A stretch of 64,000 nt of DNA from positions 3,162,001 through 3,226,000 of the forward strand of contig NZ_PTJS01000001.1 in NCBI RefSeq assembly GCF_002941025.1, given 5' to 3'. Position 1 is the first letter of the stretch. Each line of letters starts with the position of its first letter. The DNA is from Streptomyces sp. QL37 (GTDB taxonomy: Bacteria > Actinomycetota > Actinomycetes > Streptomycetales > Streptomycetaceae). The notes beneath the pieces are model-generated. The model saw nothing but the letters and a program-made list of their open reading frames with translations. It ran no database searches and was not told where the DNA came from. Both the position numbers and the translations under genes were made by a program. This document shows, in pieces, positions 43,250 to 52,315 of the stretch.

Positions 43250-45487
43250 TTGTCAACTCGCGGAAACGTCGAATTGCAGAAGGAGCAGGAATTCATCGAC
43301 CGGCTCTACGACCGCGTCGACGAGCTGCGCGGGGTCACCGCTCAGCGCGTCGAGGAAGCGTTGACGCCGGTGGGGAACGGCCTTCAGGCCCGGCTCGAAC
43401 GGGATGTGCTCGTCTCCGAGCGTTCCGGCCTGCTGGCCGCCCTGAATGCGGTGGACGGTTCGCTGTGCTTCGGCCGGATCGATCTCCGCGACGGCGCCGC
43501 GCACCATATCGGCCGTATCGGAATTCGTGAGGACGACACCGAGCACACGCCCCTTCTGATCGACTGGCGGGCACCGGTCGCCCGCCCCTTCTATCTCGCG
43601 ACCGGGCATACGCCGATGGGGCTTCGCCGGCGCAGACACCTCACCACCGAGGGCGGCACGGTCACCGAGCTGCACGACGAGATCCTCGACCTGGGGGACG
43701 ACGAACGCAGCGGCTTCGAGGACCCGAGCGGTGACGCCGTGCTGCTCGCCGCGCTGAGCTCCGCCCGCACCGGCCGCATGGGCGACATCGTGCGGACCAT
43801 CCAGGCGGAGCAGGACCGCATCATCCGGGCCCCGCACCGTGGGGTCCTCGTCGTCGAGGGCGGCCCCGGGACCGGCAAGACGGCGGTCGCGCTGCACCGG
43901 GCCGCGTTCCTGCTGTACGAACACCGTGAGCTGCTGGCCAAGCGCGCGGTCCTCGTCGTGGGCCCCAACCCGGCCTTCCTGCGTTACATCGGCGAGGTCC
44001 TGCCCGCGCTCGGCGAGACCGGCGTCATGCTCGCCACCCAGGCCGAACTCTTCCCGGGCGTCCACGCCCGCGCCACCGACACCCCCCGTGCGGCAGCCGT
44101 CAAGGGCGGTGCGGGGATGGCCGAGGCCCTCGCCCTCGCCGTGCGCGACCGGCAGGGGCTGCCCGAGCCGGGCGCGCCCATGGTCATCCCGCACGACGAC
44201 GGAGACCTGATCCTCGACTGGGAGATCGCCTACGAGGCACGGCAGTCGGCCCGCGAGACCAGGCTGCCGCACAACCTCGCCCGCCCGTACTTCACGTTCC
44301 AGGTGATCGACGCGCTCACCAGGCAGCTCACCGAACGCATCGGCGCCGACCCGTACGGCGGCCCCAACTTCCTGGGCCCCGACGACGTCGCCCAGCTCGG
44401 CAAGAGCGTCGCCACGAGCGAGGAGGTGCACGCGGCGGTCGGAGAGCTGTGGCCGCTGCTCACTCCCGAGGACTTCCTCGCCGACTATCTGGCCGAGCCG
44501 GTCCACGTACCGGACGAGGACGCGCGGGCCATCCGGCGCGCCCCCGGCGACCGGGAGTGGACCCCGGCCGATGTGCCGCTCCTCGACGAGGCGGCCGAGC
44601 TGCTCGGGTCCGACGACAGCGCCGAGCGGGCCGCCGCCGAGGCGGAGCGCCAGGAGCGGGTCGCCTACGCGCAGGGGGTCCTGGAGCTGTCCCGGGGCTC
44701 GGAGACGTACGAGTTCGAGGACGAGGAGGACTCGGAGGTCCTGGCCGCCCACGACATCATCGACGCCGAGCGGATGGCGGAGCGGCACGAGGAGGCCGAC
44801 CACCGCAGCGCCGCCGAGCGCGCGGCCGCCGACCGCACCTGGGCGTTCGGGCACATCATCGTCGACGAGGCGCAGGAGCTGTCACCGATGGCCTGGCGGC
44901 TGCTGATGCGCCGGTCGCCGACCCGCTCGCTGACCCTGGTCGGTGACCCGGCGCAGACGTCCGAGGAGGCGGGCATCGGGTCGTGGGAGGAGATCCTGGA
45001 ACCGTATGTCGGTGACCGCTTCGAGCATGTGCGGCTGGGGGTCAACTACCGTACGCCCGCCGAGATCATGGAGCTGGCGGCCAGGGTGATACAGGCCGAG
45101 GACCCGTCGTTCGAGCCGCCCGGATCGGTGCGGTCGACCGGCGAGACCCCGTGGACCCGGGACACCGGCGCGGACCTGGCGGGCGCGGTGGCGCGGGCCG
45201 TCGAGGAGCTGACGCCCGAGGAGGGACGCCTCGCGGTGATCGCGCCGCGCGAGCTGCACGAGGAGATCGCGGCCCCGCTCGACGGGATCACACCGGGCGC
45301 CGAACCCGACCTCACCCGTCCTGTGGTGCTGCTGGGCCCGCGTGAGGCCAAGGGGCTCGAATTCGACAACGTGCTGGTGGTGGAGCCCGGGAGGTTCGGG
45401 ACGAGCGACCTGTACGTGGCACTGACCCGCGCGACGCAGCGGCTGGGCATCGTGCACCGGGAGGAGCTGCCGGGGTCGCTGCGCTGA
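43250..45487 (+). CDS. HelD-like RNA-polymerase motor (UvrD-family ATPase, HelD/HelR type)
   Basis: This 745-aa protein has an N-terminal coiled coil (NVELQKEQEFIDRLYDRVDELR) that in HelD enters the RNA-polymerase secondary channel, then a split SF1 ATPase: Walker A VVEGGPGTGKTAVALHR (about 200-216), Walker B IIVDEAQELSPMAWRLLMRR (about 540-560), GDPAQT, and the final LYVALTRATQRLGI. HelD recycles stalled polymerase. The actinobacterial relative HelR gives rifamycin tolerance; which subtype this is cannot be told by eye. The TTG start at 43250 has GGGAG 6 nt upstream. Nearby palindromes suggest strong regulation. Confidence 0.92.
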   Translation: MSTRGNVELQKEQEFIDRLYDRVDELRGVTAQRVEEALTPVGNGLQARLERDVLVSERSGLLAALNAVDGSLCFGRIDLRDGAAHHIGRIGIREDDTEHTPLLIDWRAPVARPFYLATGHTPMGLRRRRHLTTEGGTVTELHDEILDLGDDERSGFEDPSGDAVLLAALSSARTGRMGDIVRTIQAEQDRIIRAPHRGVLVVEGGPGTGKTAVALHRAAFLLYEHRELLAKRAVLVVGPNPAFLRYIGEVLPALGETGVMLATQAELFPGVHARATDTPRAAAVKGGAGMAEALALAVRDRQGLPEPGAPMVIPHDDGDLILDWEIAYEARQSARETRLPHNLARPYFTFQVIDALTRQLTERIGADPYGGPNFLGPDDVAQLGKSVATSEEVHAAVGELWPLLTPEDFLADYLAEPVHVPDEDARAIRRAPGDREWTPADVPLLDEAAELLGSDDSAERAAAEAERQERVAYAQGVLELSRGSETYEFEDEEDSEVLAAHDIIDAERMAERHEEADHRSAAERAAADRTWAFGHIIVDEAQELSPMAWRLLMRRSPTRSLTLVGDPAQTSEEAGIGSWEEILEPYVGDRFEHVRLGVNYRTPAEIMELAARVIQAEDPSFEPPGSVRSTGETPWTRDTGADLAGAVARAVEELTPEEGRLAVIAPRELHEEIAAPLDGITPGAEPDLTRPVVLLGPREAKGLEFDNVLVVEPGRFGTSDLYVALTRATQRLGIVHREELPGSLR

Positions 45488-45514
45488 CAGGGGCACGGGA
45501 CCGGACGCGGGCAC

Positions 45515-45530
45515 CACCGGAAAACCGGTG
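45515..45530. terminator. Hairpin between convergent genes
   Basis: CACCGG-AAAA-CCGGTG is a 6-bp stem with a tetraloop 28 bp after the helD-like stop. It lies between convergent genes and may act in both directions. There is no U-tract. Confidence 0.4.
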
Positions 45531-45635
45531 CGTGCACCGCGCCGGCACAGGTGTTTCCGTGCCGCCACGGACAGGACGGCCATCATGTCGTCCCGGGCCC
45601 CCGCAGGTCCGCCGCGCCTCGACCCAGGCGACCCG

Positions 45636-46487
45636 TCAACGAGGGGTGAGCGTACGCCTGGCGGCGTTGATGACGTTGTGGGCGTCGGCCCCGTACACGG
45701 CCGACTCGCGGAGGGTGCGCCAGACCTTCGAGTACAGAGCGACGTTGTCGGCGTCGTCCAACCACATCTCGGCGTGCCAGTCCTCCGCCACCACCAGCCG
45801 GTCGTCAAGGACCCAGAACCCGTTGGCGGGCACGATTTTCACGGACACCGTGAACGGGATGACGCCCAGCTCCACCGTGTCCATGCCGATCATTCCGGTG
45901 AGGCGGTCGAGCTGGGCGACCAGCACGGAGGGCGGGCAGATCAGCGACCGCAGCGCGGCTTCCCACATCAGCACGTGCAGCTTGCGACCTGGGCGGTACA
46001 GCCACTCCTGCCGCTGCGCCCTGGAGCGCACGGCGGCCTCGATGTCGCTGGCTCCGCCCAGCAGCTCCGAGTAACGCTGGATGACGTGGCGGGCGTACTC
46101 GGGGGTCTGCAGCAGTCCGGGGATCACCGACTCTTCCCAGATCCACATCTGTGAGGTGCGGTCGATCTCGTCGCTCAGCCCCTCGTGCAACGGCTTGAAG
46201 CCGTTCGCCAGCGCCCTGCGCCACGACCTGATGTGGGACTCGAACCCGGCCAGCCGAGCGGCAAGCTCGGCGTACGTGCCCGGCTGCTCGGTCGCGTCGG
46301 CCCACGCCCTCAGGTCCTCGGAGGTGGCTGTCTGCTTGCCGTTCTCCAGCTTGCTGACCTTGGAGCCCTGCCAGCCGAGCCGCTGGGCGAGCTGCTGGCC
46401 GGTGAGCCGACCACCAGGACACAGGAAGCGGAGTTCGCGCAGTCGCGCCCCCAGGGCTTCCCGTGCCTGCTGAAAGTCGGTGCTCAC
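45636..46487 (-). CDS. XRE-family regulator with DUF5753 domain
   Basis: This 283-aa protein has an HTH (LTGQQLAQRLGWQGSKVSKLENGKQ, about 28-52) and a DUF5753 domain (MWIWEESVIPGLLQTPEYARHVIQRY through GFWVLDDRLVVAEDW). It lies 12 bp downstream of a DUF6879 gene, a frequent actinomycete pairing whose function is not known. The start is a GTG. Confidence 0.92.
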   Translation of the reverse strand: MSTDFQQAREALGARLRELRFLCPGGRLTGQQLAQRLGWQGSKVSKLENGKQTATSEDLRAWADATEQPGTYAELAARLAGFESHIRSWRRALANGFKPLHEGLSDEIDRTSQMWIWEESVIPGLLQTPEYARHVIQRYSELLGGASDIEAAVRSRAQRQEWLYRPGRKLHVLMWEAALRSLICPPSVLVAQLDRLTGMIGMDTVELGVIPFTVSVKIVPANGFWVLDDRLVVAEDWHAEMWLDDADNVALYSKVWRTLRESAVYGADAHNVINAARRTLTPR

Positions 46488-46499
46488 CGGCCACGCGCT

Positions 46500-47246
46500 C
46501 TATTCGGTCGCGGCAATCTGCGCCGCGAACTGCTCGACCGGGACCGCGTGGTGCATGGCCGCGTCGCGGACGGCGGCGCATCGGACGACCTCGGCCGGTT
46601 CCGTGATCAGCTCGATGTCGAGCATGTTGTCCTGGTCGTCGAAGTGCAGCAGGGCGACGATGCGCGAGTCGAAGATCCAGAAATCCTCTACGGGCAGGTC
46701 GGTCGCGTCCGCGCGCCACAGGTAGCGGATGTCCTCGCCAACCGCCGCGTTGTGCCGGGTGTAGTCGAGTAGGAATCGCTGCTCCGTGGTGAGCGGGTTG
46801 TCGGCGATGCGGACACGACCGACCGTCTTGCCCGCGTCCGTCTGCGCCTTGATGTTGACGAACCACGGGTCGTTGGGGTCGCAGGGCGAGGACCCGATGG
46901 CCAAGAATGCTTGGAAGTCGGGGTCCTGTCGGTCGGACGCGTAACCGCGCCGCGTCTCCAGTCGCCAAGCCGTGTGCTCGAAGGCCTCGAAGAGACGCCG
47001 GAAGGTGGCCCGGTCGACATGCTCCGGCACCCGCTCCATCTCCTTCGGTCCCCAGTTCACGAGCAGTTCGCGCGGCACGACCACGGCCGCATCGCCCGGC
47101 CCGAAGTGTTGAAGCTGTGCGAGGTCTTGCGGGTCAGTGACGGGAGTGCCTTGCACGATGACCTCGCCGGTGCCCTCGTCCGTGTGCAGGGCGGGGCAAC
47201 CGTCGACCTTGCTGTCCGTGCCGATGAAGCGCAACTGACGAGCCAT
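46500..47246 (-). CDS. DUF6879-like protein
   Basis: This 248-aa protein carries in its C-terminal 170 residues the pattern I associate with DUF6879 (FRRLFEAFEHTAWRLETRRGY...VNIKAQTDAGKTVGRVRIADNPLT...EDFWIFDSRIVALLHFDDQ). The N-terminal ~75 residues (GTDSKVDGCPALHTDEGTGEVIVQG) are a small beta-rich extension. GGGAGAG precedes the ATG. It is transcribed ahead of the XRE/DUF5753 gene. Confidence 0.85.
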   Translation of the reverse strand: MARQLRFIGTDSKVDGCPALHTDEGTGEVIVQGTPVTDPQDLAQLQHFGPGDAAVVVPRELLVNWGPKEMERVPEHVDRATFRRLFEAFEHTAWRLETRRGYASDRQDPDFQAFLAIGSSPCDPNDPWFVNIKAQTDAGKTVGRVRIADNPLTTEQRFLLDYTRHNAAVGEDIRYLWRADATDLPVEDFWIFDSRIVALLHFDDQDNMLDIELITEPAEVVRCAAVRDAAMHHAVPVEQFAAQIAATE

Positions 47247-47415
47247 GACGCTCTCCCTTCCAAGGGCGTTGATCAACAGCATGGCCGGAGCCTCAGCCCG
47301 GTTCTACAGGGTCAGGCGAGGTACGTGAGAAAACCTCAGCAATCTTCGTGACCGGTCGAGCAAATTCGAGAAAGCAGCATACCGCCGAGCAACTACCCAC
47401 TTTTAGCGTCCGTTC

Positions 47416-47619
47416 ATGGCAACCAAGGAACAGCAGAACATCGATTCCTTCATGGCGACGGAATCTCTGCGGGCAGCCCTGGCCGACGCCGGGATCGTTC
47501 CGCCGTCGCTCGGAGTCGACAGCGCGCCCCCTGCGCTGCGGCTCGTTGACCTGGGTCGCGCGCGCCCCGATGTGGCTGCGCGTCTTGCCAAAGCGCTTCG
47601 GCAAGGGGGACGCGGATGA
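47416..47619 (+). CDS. Small hypothetical protein
   Basis: This 67-aa soluble protein has a helical N-terminal half (NIDSFMATESLRAALADAG) and the later VDLGRARPDVAARLAKAL. It is divergent from the DUF6879 gene and overlaps the next small gene by four bases. Such short proteins commonly accompany XRE/DUF6879 cassettes. Function unknown. Confidence 0.65.
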   Translation: MATKEQQNIDSFMATESLRAALADAGIVPPSLGVDSAPPALRLVDLGRARPDVAARLAKALRQGGRG

Positions 47620-47858
47620 TGGCCGCCGAACAGCCGACGATGTTGAGTCACGGGAAGCTGCCATGGCCGCGCGAGACGCTCGTGATCGACACCGTGTCGG
47701 AGCGCACAGGCCACCTGGTCGGCGTGATCGAGGAGCGCACCAAAGAGGGCGGCAAGGTGGTCAGCCGCCAGGCATTCATGCGCCCCGAGGGTGGGGGCAT
47801 CGAGTGGGACGTGCCCTTGGAGCGCATCAAGCGGGTGACCGAGGCCGACAAGGCTTAG
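47616..47858 (+). CDS. Small hypothetical protein
   Basis: This 80-aa protein, coupled to the previous gene by an ATGA overlap, has a beta-rich core (TLVIDTVSERTGHLVGVIEER...SRQAFMRPEGGGIEWDVPLERI). It resembles a small single-domain binding protein. No family recognised. Confidence 0.7.
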   Translation: MMAAEQPTMLSHGKLPWPRETLVIDTVSERTGHLVGVIEERTKEGGKVVSRQAFMRPEGGGIEWDVPLERIKRVTEADKA

Positions 47859-48469
47859 CTATCCCCCCGGGCGACGGCGTCCGAATAAGGCCCTCCCAAC
47901 CCGGGACGGCGGCCACCACACAACGCGTCCTTCGTCACCACCGTGTCGTGGACGCTGCGGCGCACTCGGCCACGACCTTGCCCTCTTCGATCAGCTCCGA
48001 ACCAAGGGCCCGGCCGTCTCTGCCGGTTACGCGGTCGTCCTTCGTCAGGTGCTCGAACAGCTCCACCGTCACCAAGGAACCGTAGGGCTCTGTGACGCCG
48101 AGATGAGCTCCGGTGCGCCGACCGGGCCCGGAGCCCGGAGCTCGGAGCTCGGGTTGCGAGCCTCGGGGTGGGTGGTTCACACCTTCGGGGGGCGGAATCA
48201 GAGCTTCCGCCCGGCGCCCGAGCTTCGGGATCCGGGCGTCGGGACCCGAGGGCCGGGATTCGAGCGGTGCCTTTAACCGGTAGGGAAAGAAGGGGGTTTG
48301 GGAAAACCTCCCCGACCTCCCTGACCCGTCACGGCCAGCAAGTATGACTAATCGTGACCAGCTTGCGGCGGAGCGTGGCGACTGCTTACGGTGCGAGAAC
48401 CAAGCGACCCCGACGCGGTGTTGATCGCACCAGGCCGGGGTCTGACCGCAAGATCGAAAGAGCGATCCC
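47859..48469. other. Intergenic stretch with possible gene remnant
   Basis: No complete gene seen. On the minus strand a frame ending at 47935 reads GVTEPYGSLVTVELFEHLT...GSELIEEGKVVAECAA with Streptomyces-like codons but turns into low-quality sequence upstream (about 48110), so it may be the tail of a decayed gene. The 48120-48260 part is rich in repeated GAGCTCGG-type words. A promoter candidate for the next gene lies at 48363-48392. Confidence 0.4.
48363..48392 (+). promoter_or_regulatory. Sigma-70-like promoter candidate
   Basis: TTGCGG (48363-48368) and TACGGT (48387-48392) are separated by 18 bp, close to the housekeeping consensus of streptomycetes. They lie about 78 bp upstream of the following gene's GTG. 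A GTCACG/CGTGAC inverted repeat (48328-48333, 48353-48358) lies just upstream and may be an operator. Confidence 0.4.
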
Positions 48470-49480
48470 GTGGCTACCGAGCACCTTAACTCCGCCCTGC
48501 GCGCCCCCACAGCCTCGCGCCCGTACCCGATGGCCAAGCCCGGTTACGGCAAGCGCACCATGCCCGAACAACGCCCGCGCAGCGCTGACGACTTCGTCCT
48601 GCTGCCCACCCGCGAGCGGTACATCGCCGGATTCATCGACCAGCTCCCCGACGGCGCCTCGATGGACGTCAAGAGCCTCGCCAAGCAGCTGCCGCTCTAC
48701 GGCCAGCAGGCCGTCGGCTCGGCCCTGAAGGCGCTGGCGACCGCCGGATATCTGCGCCGCGTACGGTGCCTCGTCGGCGCGCAGGGGCAGGTCCGCTGGG
48801 TCTCGCGGACCTTCTGGTCGCGTACGGCCCGCGACAACGAGTGGTGGGCGGCCACCGAGGTCACCCCGGCGGCCACCGCCGCGCAGCCCTGCGCCCCGGC
48901 GGGGACCCCCGCGCCGCCGGAGCCCGCCCCTCCCGCGCCCGTCGTGCCCGTGCCCGTGCCCGTCGCGCCCCCGCAGCGTGCCGTGCCCGTCGTACCCCCG
49001 CAGCGTGTCGCGGCCTCCGCCGAGCCCTCCCCCGCCTACCTCGCGCTGGCGCGGCTGGGCCGTATCGACTCCCGCCTGACGCTGTCCGCCGACGACTGCG
49101 CGGTCCTGGAGGCCCTGGCCGCCGCGTGGTTCGACCGTGGCGTGGACGCCGACTACCTCACGCGGGCCCTCACCGCCGGGCTTCCGCCGGGTGTCGACTC
49201 CCCGGTCGGCTTCGTACGCCGCCGCCTCACCGACAAGATCCCGGCGTACGTGCCCGCCGCCCCCGCGCCGCCCGCACCGGGCGCGCCCGTACACCGCGTG
49301 ATGCTGGAGTGCACCAAGTGCGGCACCCCCGGCCGCCCCGAAGCGCTCCCCGACGGCCTCTGCCGCCCGTGCCGCCTGCCGGATGCCGACGCCTCGCCGG
49401 AGGTGCCCGTGGGGCGGCCGAGCGAGGAGGACGTGCGGACGTTCACCGCCGGGCTCAGGGACCTGCTCAGGTCGCCCTGA
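48470..49480 (+). CDS. Winged-helix-like protein with proline linker and zinc-ribbon-like C-terminus
   Basis: This 336-aa protein has an N-terminal winged-helix region (VLLPTRERYIAGFIDQLPDGASMDVKSLAK...VGSALKALATAGYLRRV, about 42-100), a long Pro/Ala/Val linker (about 140-180), a helical middle part (DDCAVLEALAAAWFDRGVDADYL) and a CTKC...CRPC cysteine pair motif (about 283-303). Similar proteins are common in Streptomyces and annotated as MarR-like or HTH proteins. Function unknown. The start is a GTG. Confidence 0.85.
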   Translation: MATEHLNSALRAPTASRPYPMAKPGYGKRTMPEQRPRSADDFVLLPTRERYIAGFIDQLPDGASMDVKSLAKQLPLYGQQAVGSALKALATAGYLRRVRCLVGAQGQVRWVSRTFWSRTARDNEWWAATEVTPAATAAQPCAPAGTPAPPEPAPPAPVVPVPVPVAPPQRAVPVVPPQRVAASAEPSPAYLALARLGRIDSRLTLSADDCAVLEALAAAWFDRGVDADYLTRALTAGLPPGVDSPVGFVRRRLTDKIPAYVPAAPAPPAPGAPVHRVMLECTKCGTPGRPEALPDGLCRPCRLPDADASPEVPVGRPSEEDVRTFTAGLRDLLRSP

Positions 49481-49481
49481 C

Positions 49482-50561
49482 TCAGCCCACCAGCAGGTCC
49501 CGCTTCAGCTCGCGGATGTCCTTGGCATCGAGGCCGAGCGCCTTCTTCTCGTACGCGCGGAACGACCCGAACTCCTTCCCGACCTCGTCGAAGCCGGAGT
49601 TGAGGTACTCGGGGCGCACGTCCAGCAGTGGCTTGTACACCGCCGCCTGCTCGGCCGGCATCGAGGCGAGGGCCGCCGCGTTGGCCTCGGCGCGGTAGTC
49701 GTTGGAGGCCAGGTAGTCCTCCATGACCGTGGAGCGCGGGACGCCGAGCGCCGTGAGCAGGGCCGCGTTCGCCCAGCCCGTTCGGTCCTTGCCCGCCGTG
49801 CAGTGGAAGACGACGGCGCGCGAGTCCTCGTCCGCGATGCCGCCGAAGACGGTCCGGTAGGCGGCCTTGGCGGTGTCGCCGCCGACCATGAACTTCTCAC
49901 CCTCGACCATCATCGCGACGCCCTCCTCCGGGGTCGTCGGCATCGCGGTGTAGGACGGTGATCCCGCCAGCACGTCGGCCACGACGTGCGTGGCACCGGC
50001 AGGGACGCGGTCGGGCGCGGCCGAGCGCTCGGACTCCATGCGCAGGTCGTAGACCGTACGGATCGACAGCCGCCGCAGCTTCGCCAGATCGGCGGTGGTC
50101 AGCTTGTCCAAGGCGTCGGAGCGGTAGATCTCGCCCATCTTCACCCACTGGCCGTCGGCGGTGCGGTAGCCGCCCGCGTCACGGAAGTTGACCGACCCTT
50201 CGAGCGCGACGAGCCGGTCGGCGAGGCGCAGGGAGCCGCCGCGCTCGGGCACCAGGTCGAACCACTGGCGGTCGGCGGCGGGCAGCCCCCGCACGGTGAC
50301 CTTGCCGGTCGGACCGCCGGAGGCGACCGTGCGCCCGTTCGCCTTGATGGCGACGCGGCGTATGCCGGGGGCCTTCCACTCCACCGTGTACGAGCCGTCG
50401 TCCGACGCCGTGACCTCGGCCTGCGTGAACGGGATGCGCGCGTGCGATCCCTGCCCGCCGGTGGGGGCGCCGTGCGCCGAGACGGCGGGAGCGGTGATTC
50501 CTACGAGGAGTGCGGCGGCCAGGGCGCAGGAGGAGGCCTTCACACGAGTCATGTGCGTCAT
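49482..50561 (-). CDS. Secreted tyrosine/serine protein phosphatase (PF13350 type)
   Basis: This 359-aa protein has a signal peptide (SSCALAAALLVGITAPAVSAHG), an N-terminal Ig-like domain (about 45-105), and a dual-specificity-type phosphatase domain with NFRDAGGYRT and the P-loop HCTAGKDRTGWAN (Cys nucleophile, about residue 253). The family removes phosphate from protein or lipid. Being exported, it may act on extracellular or wall-linked substrates. It converges on the preceding gene with a 1-bp gap. Confidence 0.92.
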   Translation of the reverse strand: MTHMTRVKASSCALAAALLVGITAPAVSAHGAPTGGQGSHARIPFTQAEVTASDDGSYTVEWKAPGIRRVAIKANGRTVASGGPTGKVTVRGLPAADRQWFDLVPERGGSLRLADRLVALEGSVNFRDAGGYRTADGQWVKMGEIYRSDALDKLTTADLAKLRRLSIRTVYDLRMESERSAAPDRVPAGATHVVADVLAGSPSYTAMPTTPEEGVAMMVEGEKFMVGGDTAKAAYRTVFGGIADEDSRAVVFHCTAGKDRTGWANAALLTALGVPRSTVMEDYLASNDYRAEANAAALASMPAEQAAVYKPLLDVRPEYLNSGFDEVGKEFGSFRAYEKKALGLDAKDIRELKRDLLVG

Positions 50562-50664
50562 GGGGCGATCGTCGGAGGGCCCGACGTGTGCTGCCGTAAT
50601 GCCTGGTGAACACAGCCGGAAGGCGAGCCGAACAGCACACTCCGCCGGGAGCGCGTGACCCCTG

Positions 50665-51033
50665 CTAACCGCCCGTCAGCCCGTGGAAGGCGGTGAGGAC
50701 CAGCACGATGCCGCTCGCCCAGAGCGCGATCGCCCCGGCCAGGGCGCCCCTCGCGGCGGGGAGGCCGGTGGGGCGGTCCCGCAGCGTGGCGATCGTCCAG
50801 CCGCACACGGCCCCCGCCACCGGGAGACCGATGATCAGCAGGGCATTCCGTTGCAGGGCACGCTTCGTCTCGTGGTTGGCCTGCCAGTCGGTGGCGCTCT
50901 TGTGCTGGAGCGCGTCGGTGGCGCTGCCCCAGAGCATGATCGCGAGGGGGAGCAGCAGAACGGCCGTGACGACGAGGTCGATGACGACCCTGCGCCGCGT
51001 GTGCCGTGTGGTGTCCGTGCCGGCGTCTGTCAC
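50665..51033 (-). CDS. Small membrane protein
   Basis: This ~122-aa protein (GTG at 51033) has three hydrophobic segments (VVTAVLLLPLAIMLWG, ALLIIGLPVAGAVCGWTI, ALAGAIALWASGIVLVL). No family recognised. ATG-less extension to 51069 is possible but poorer. Confidence 0.7.
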   Translation of the reverse strand: MTDAGTDTTRHTRRRVVIDLVVTAVLLLPLAIMLWGSATDALQHKSATDWQANHETKRALQRNALLIIGLPVAGAVCGWTIATLRDRPTGLPAARGALAGAIALWASGIVLVLTAFHGLTGG

Positions 51034-51131
51034 CCGGACAGGATGCGCGGCGCCTCCGCGCAGCACCACCCGTACGCGTAGTCATGCGACGCCGGACCAG
51101 GCGCACGGTCCGCCACCTGGACAAGGGGCCT

Positions 51132-52010
51132 CTACCGGGAGCCGCCCAGCTTCTCCTGGATCCACGCGACGCCGAAGCGCACGACCTCCTCGGCCTCGAA
51201 GAGCTGACTGCCGGCAGCGCCGACCCTGCCCCGGCGGCCGATTCCGGCGGCCAGCATGTCCCGGGCGATCGTCTCGAACGGGTCCTGGCCTTCGGGCGTG
51301 ACGGTGGAGTAGTCGAAGGCCCCCTTCGACGAGTCGATGTCCCGGAAGCGGCGCCAGACGCGCCGCCCGCCGCTGTCCAGTACCGGCTGCTCGTACTCCA
51401 CGAACCTCTTCCCGGGGGCCTCGGCGAGCGCCTCGGCATGGTGCAGGAGCGTGAGGGTCTCCAGCGGTGCGCCCAGCATGAGCACCCGCCCGCCCAGGGC
51501 GACCAGCCGGGCCAGCGGACTGCCGGGCCCGTGCGGGTCGTCCCACGGGTGATCGGCCATCAGCTCGACCGCGGCCGCGCCGAGCGCGGCGCAGCTCACG
51601 TCGGGGTGCCGGCTGCGAACGGCCCCCGGCCACCTGCGCAGCGCCTCCGGAAGGCGCCCGTTGTCATGGTCCGCCTCGCTCAGCTCCGGTTCGTACGCCG
51701 GATGCTCGGCGTGCACGGCGTCCCGCCAGGCCTGCGGCCACGCGGCGAAGTCGTACGGCAGGGCGTCGTTCCAGCCGCAGGTCACCATCAGGGTCCCCCG
51801 CTCCCCCACGACGTCCCGCAGGGCGCCGATGAGGGTCTGGGGGCCGCCGGACACGTATCCGACGGCGGACAGCCGGGTGTGGAACATGACGGTGTCGCCC
51901 TCGGCGAGACCGAGCGCTGTCAGATCGCGGACGAGCCTGCCACGCGTGACGGGGCCGTCGGCGCGCGCGAGCAGGGCGTCCTCGCCCGGGGGCGGTTCGG
52001 GTGCGGTCAC
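51132..52010 (-). CDS. AAC(3)-like aminoglycoside N-acetyltransferase
   Basis: This ~292-aa protein matches the antibiotic-NAT family that acetylates the 3-amino group of aminoglycosides: LTALGLAEGDTVMFHTRLS near the start, GALRDVVGERGTLMVTC, ELSEADHDNGRLPEALRRWPGAVRSRHPDVSCAALG (CoA/substrate region, about 112-146), and GAPLETLTLLHHAE (about 185-198). The usual HSSL near the N-terminus is HTRL, so it may be a divergent or resident homologue rather than a resistance gene. GTG at 52010 was chosen because the family N-terminus begins about 10 residues before the GLxxGD motif. Confidence 0.88.
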   Translation of the reverse strand: MTAPEPPPGEDALLARADGPVTRGRLVRDLTALGLAEGDTVMFHTRLSAVGYVSGGPQTLIGALRDVVGERGTLMVTCGWNDALPYDFAAWPQAWRDAVHAEHPAYEPELSEADHDNGRLPEALRRWPGAVRSRHPDVSCAALGAAAVELMADHPWDDPHGPGSPLARLVALGGRVLMLGAPLETLTLLHHAEALAEAPGKRFVEYEQPVLDSGGRRVWRRFRDIDSSKGAFDYSTVTPEGQDPFETIARDMLAAGIGRRGRVGAAGSQLFEAEEVVRFGVAWIQEKLGGSR

Positions 52011-52315
52011 GTGTTCACTCGGTCCGTCGTCGTGAAGTGAGCCGTACGGGACAGCTCTTGGGCTGCGCCCAGAAGGTACCAGTGGTCGTATGGCCGCCTC
52101 CGGACGCGGGAGCGCCGCGCGGACGGAGCGACCGAGGCCGGCTTCCGTGGCGCAACACGCTCCCCGGCGACCGTTCCGTTGCGGGTCCGTGCCGATCCCG
52201 ACGGCTTGGCACATCCCGGGAACCGCGTCGCGCGGTTCGGCCGTCCTCACGCCCGAACTGCCGCGCGGGTCACAACGGGTGCCGTGCGGGACACGCCACG
52301 TATCCAAGGAGCAGC
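52011..52315. other. Divergent intergenic region
   Basis: About 300 bp between the acetyltransferase and lipoprotein genes. Frames through it on both strands lack ribosome sites. The right end holds AAGGAG for the lipoprotein. No clear operator seen. Confidence 0.4.

Noticed and set aside
47935..48110. A complete gene on the minus strand up to 48537.
   Set aside because: Only the last ~55 codons look coding. Upstream composition and residues are of non-coding type, so it is at most a remnant.
51132..52010. An acquired aminoglycoside-resistance gene.
   Set aside because: The family is chromosomal in many actinomycetes, the N-terminal HSSL motif is altered and no mobile element is adjacent.
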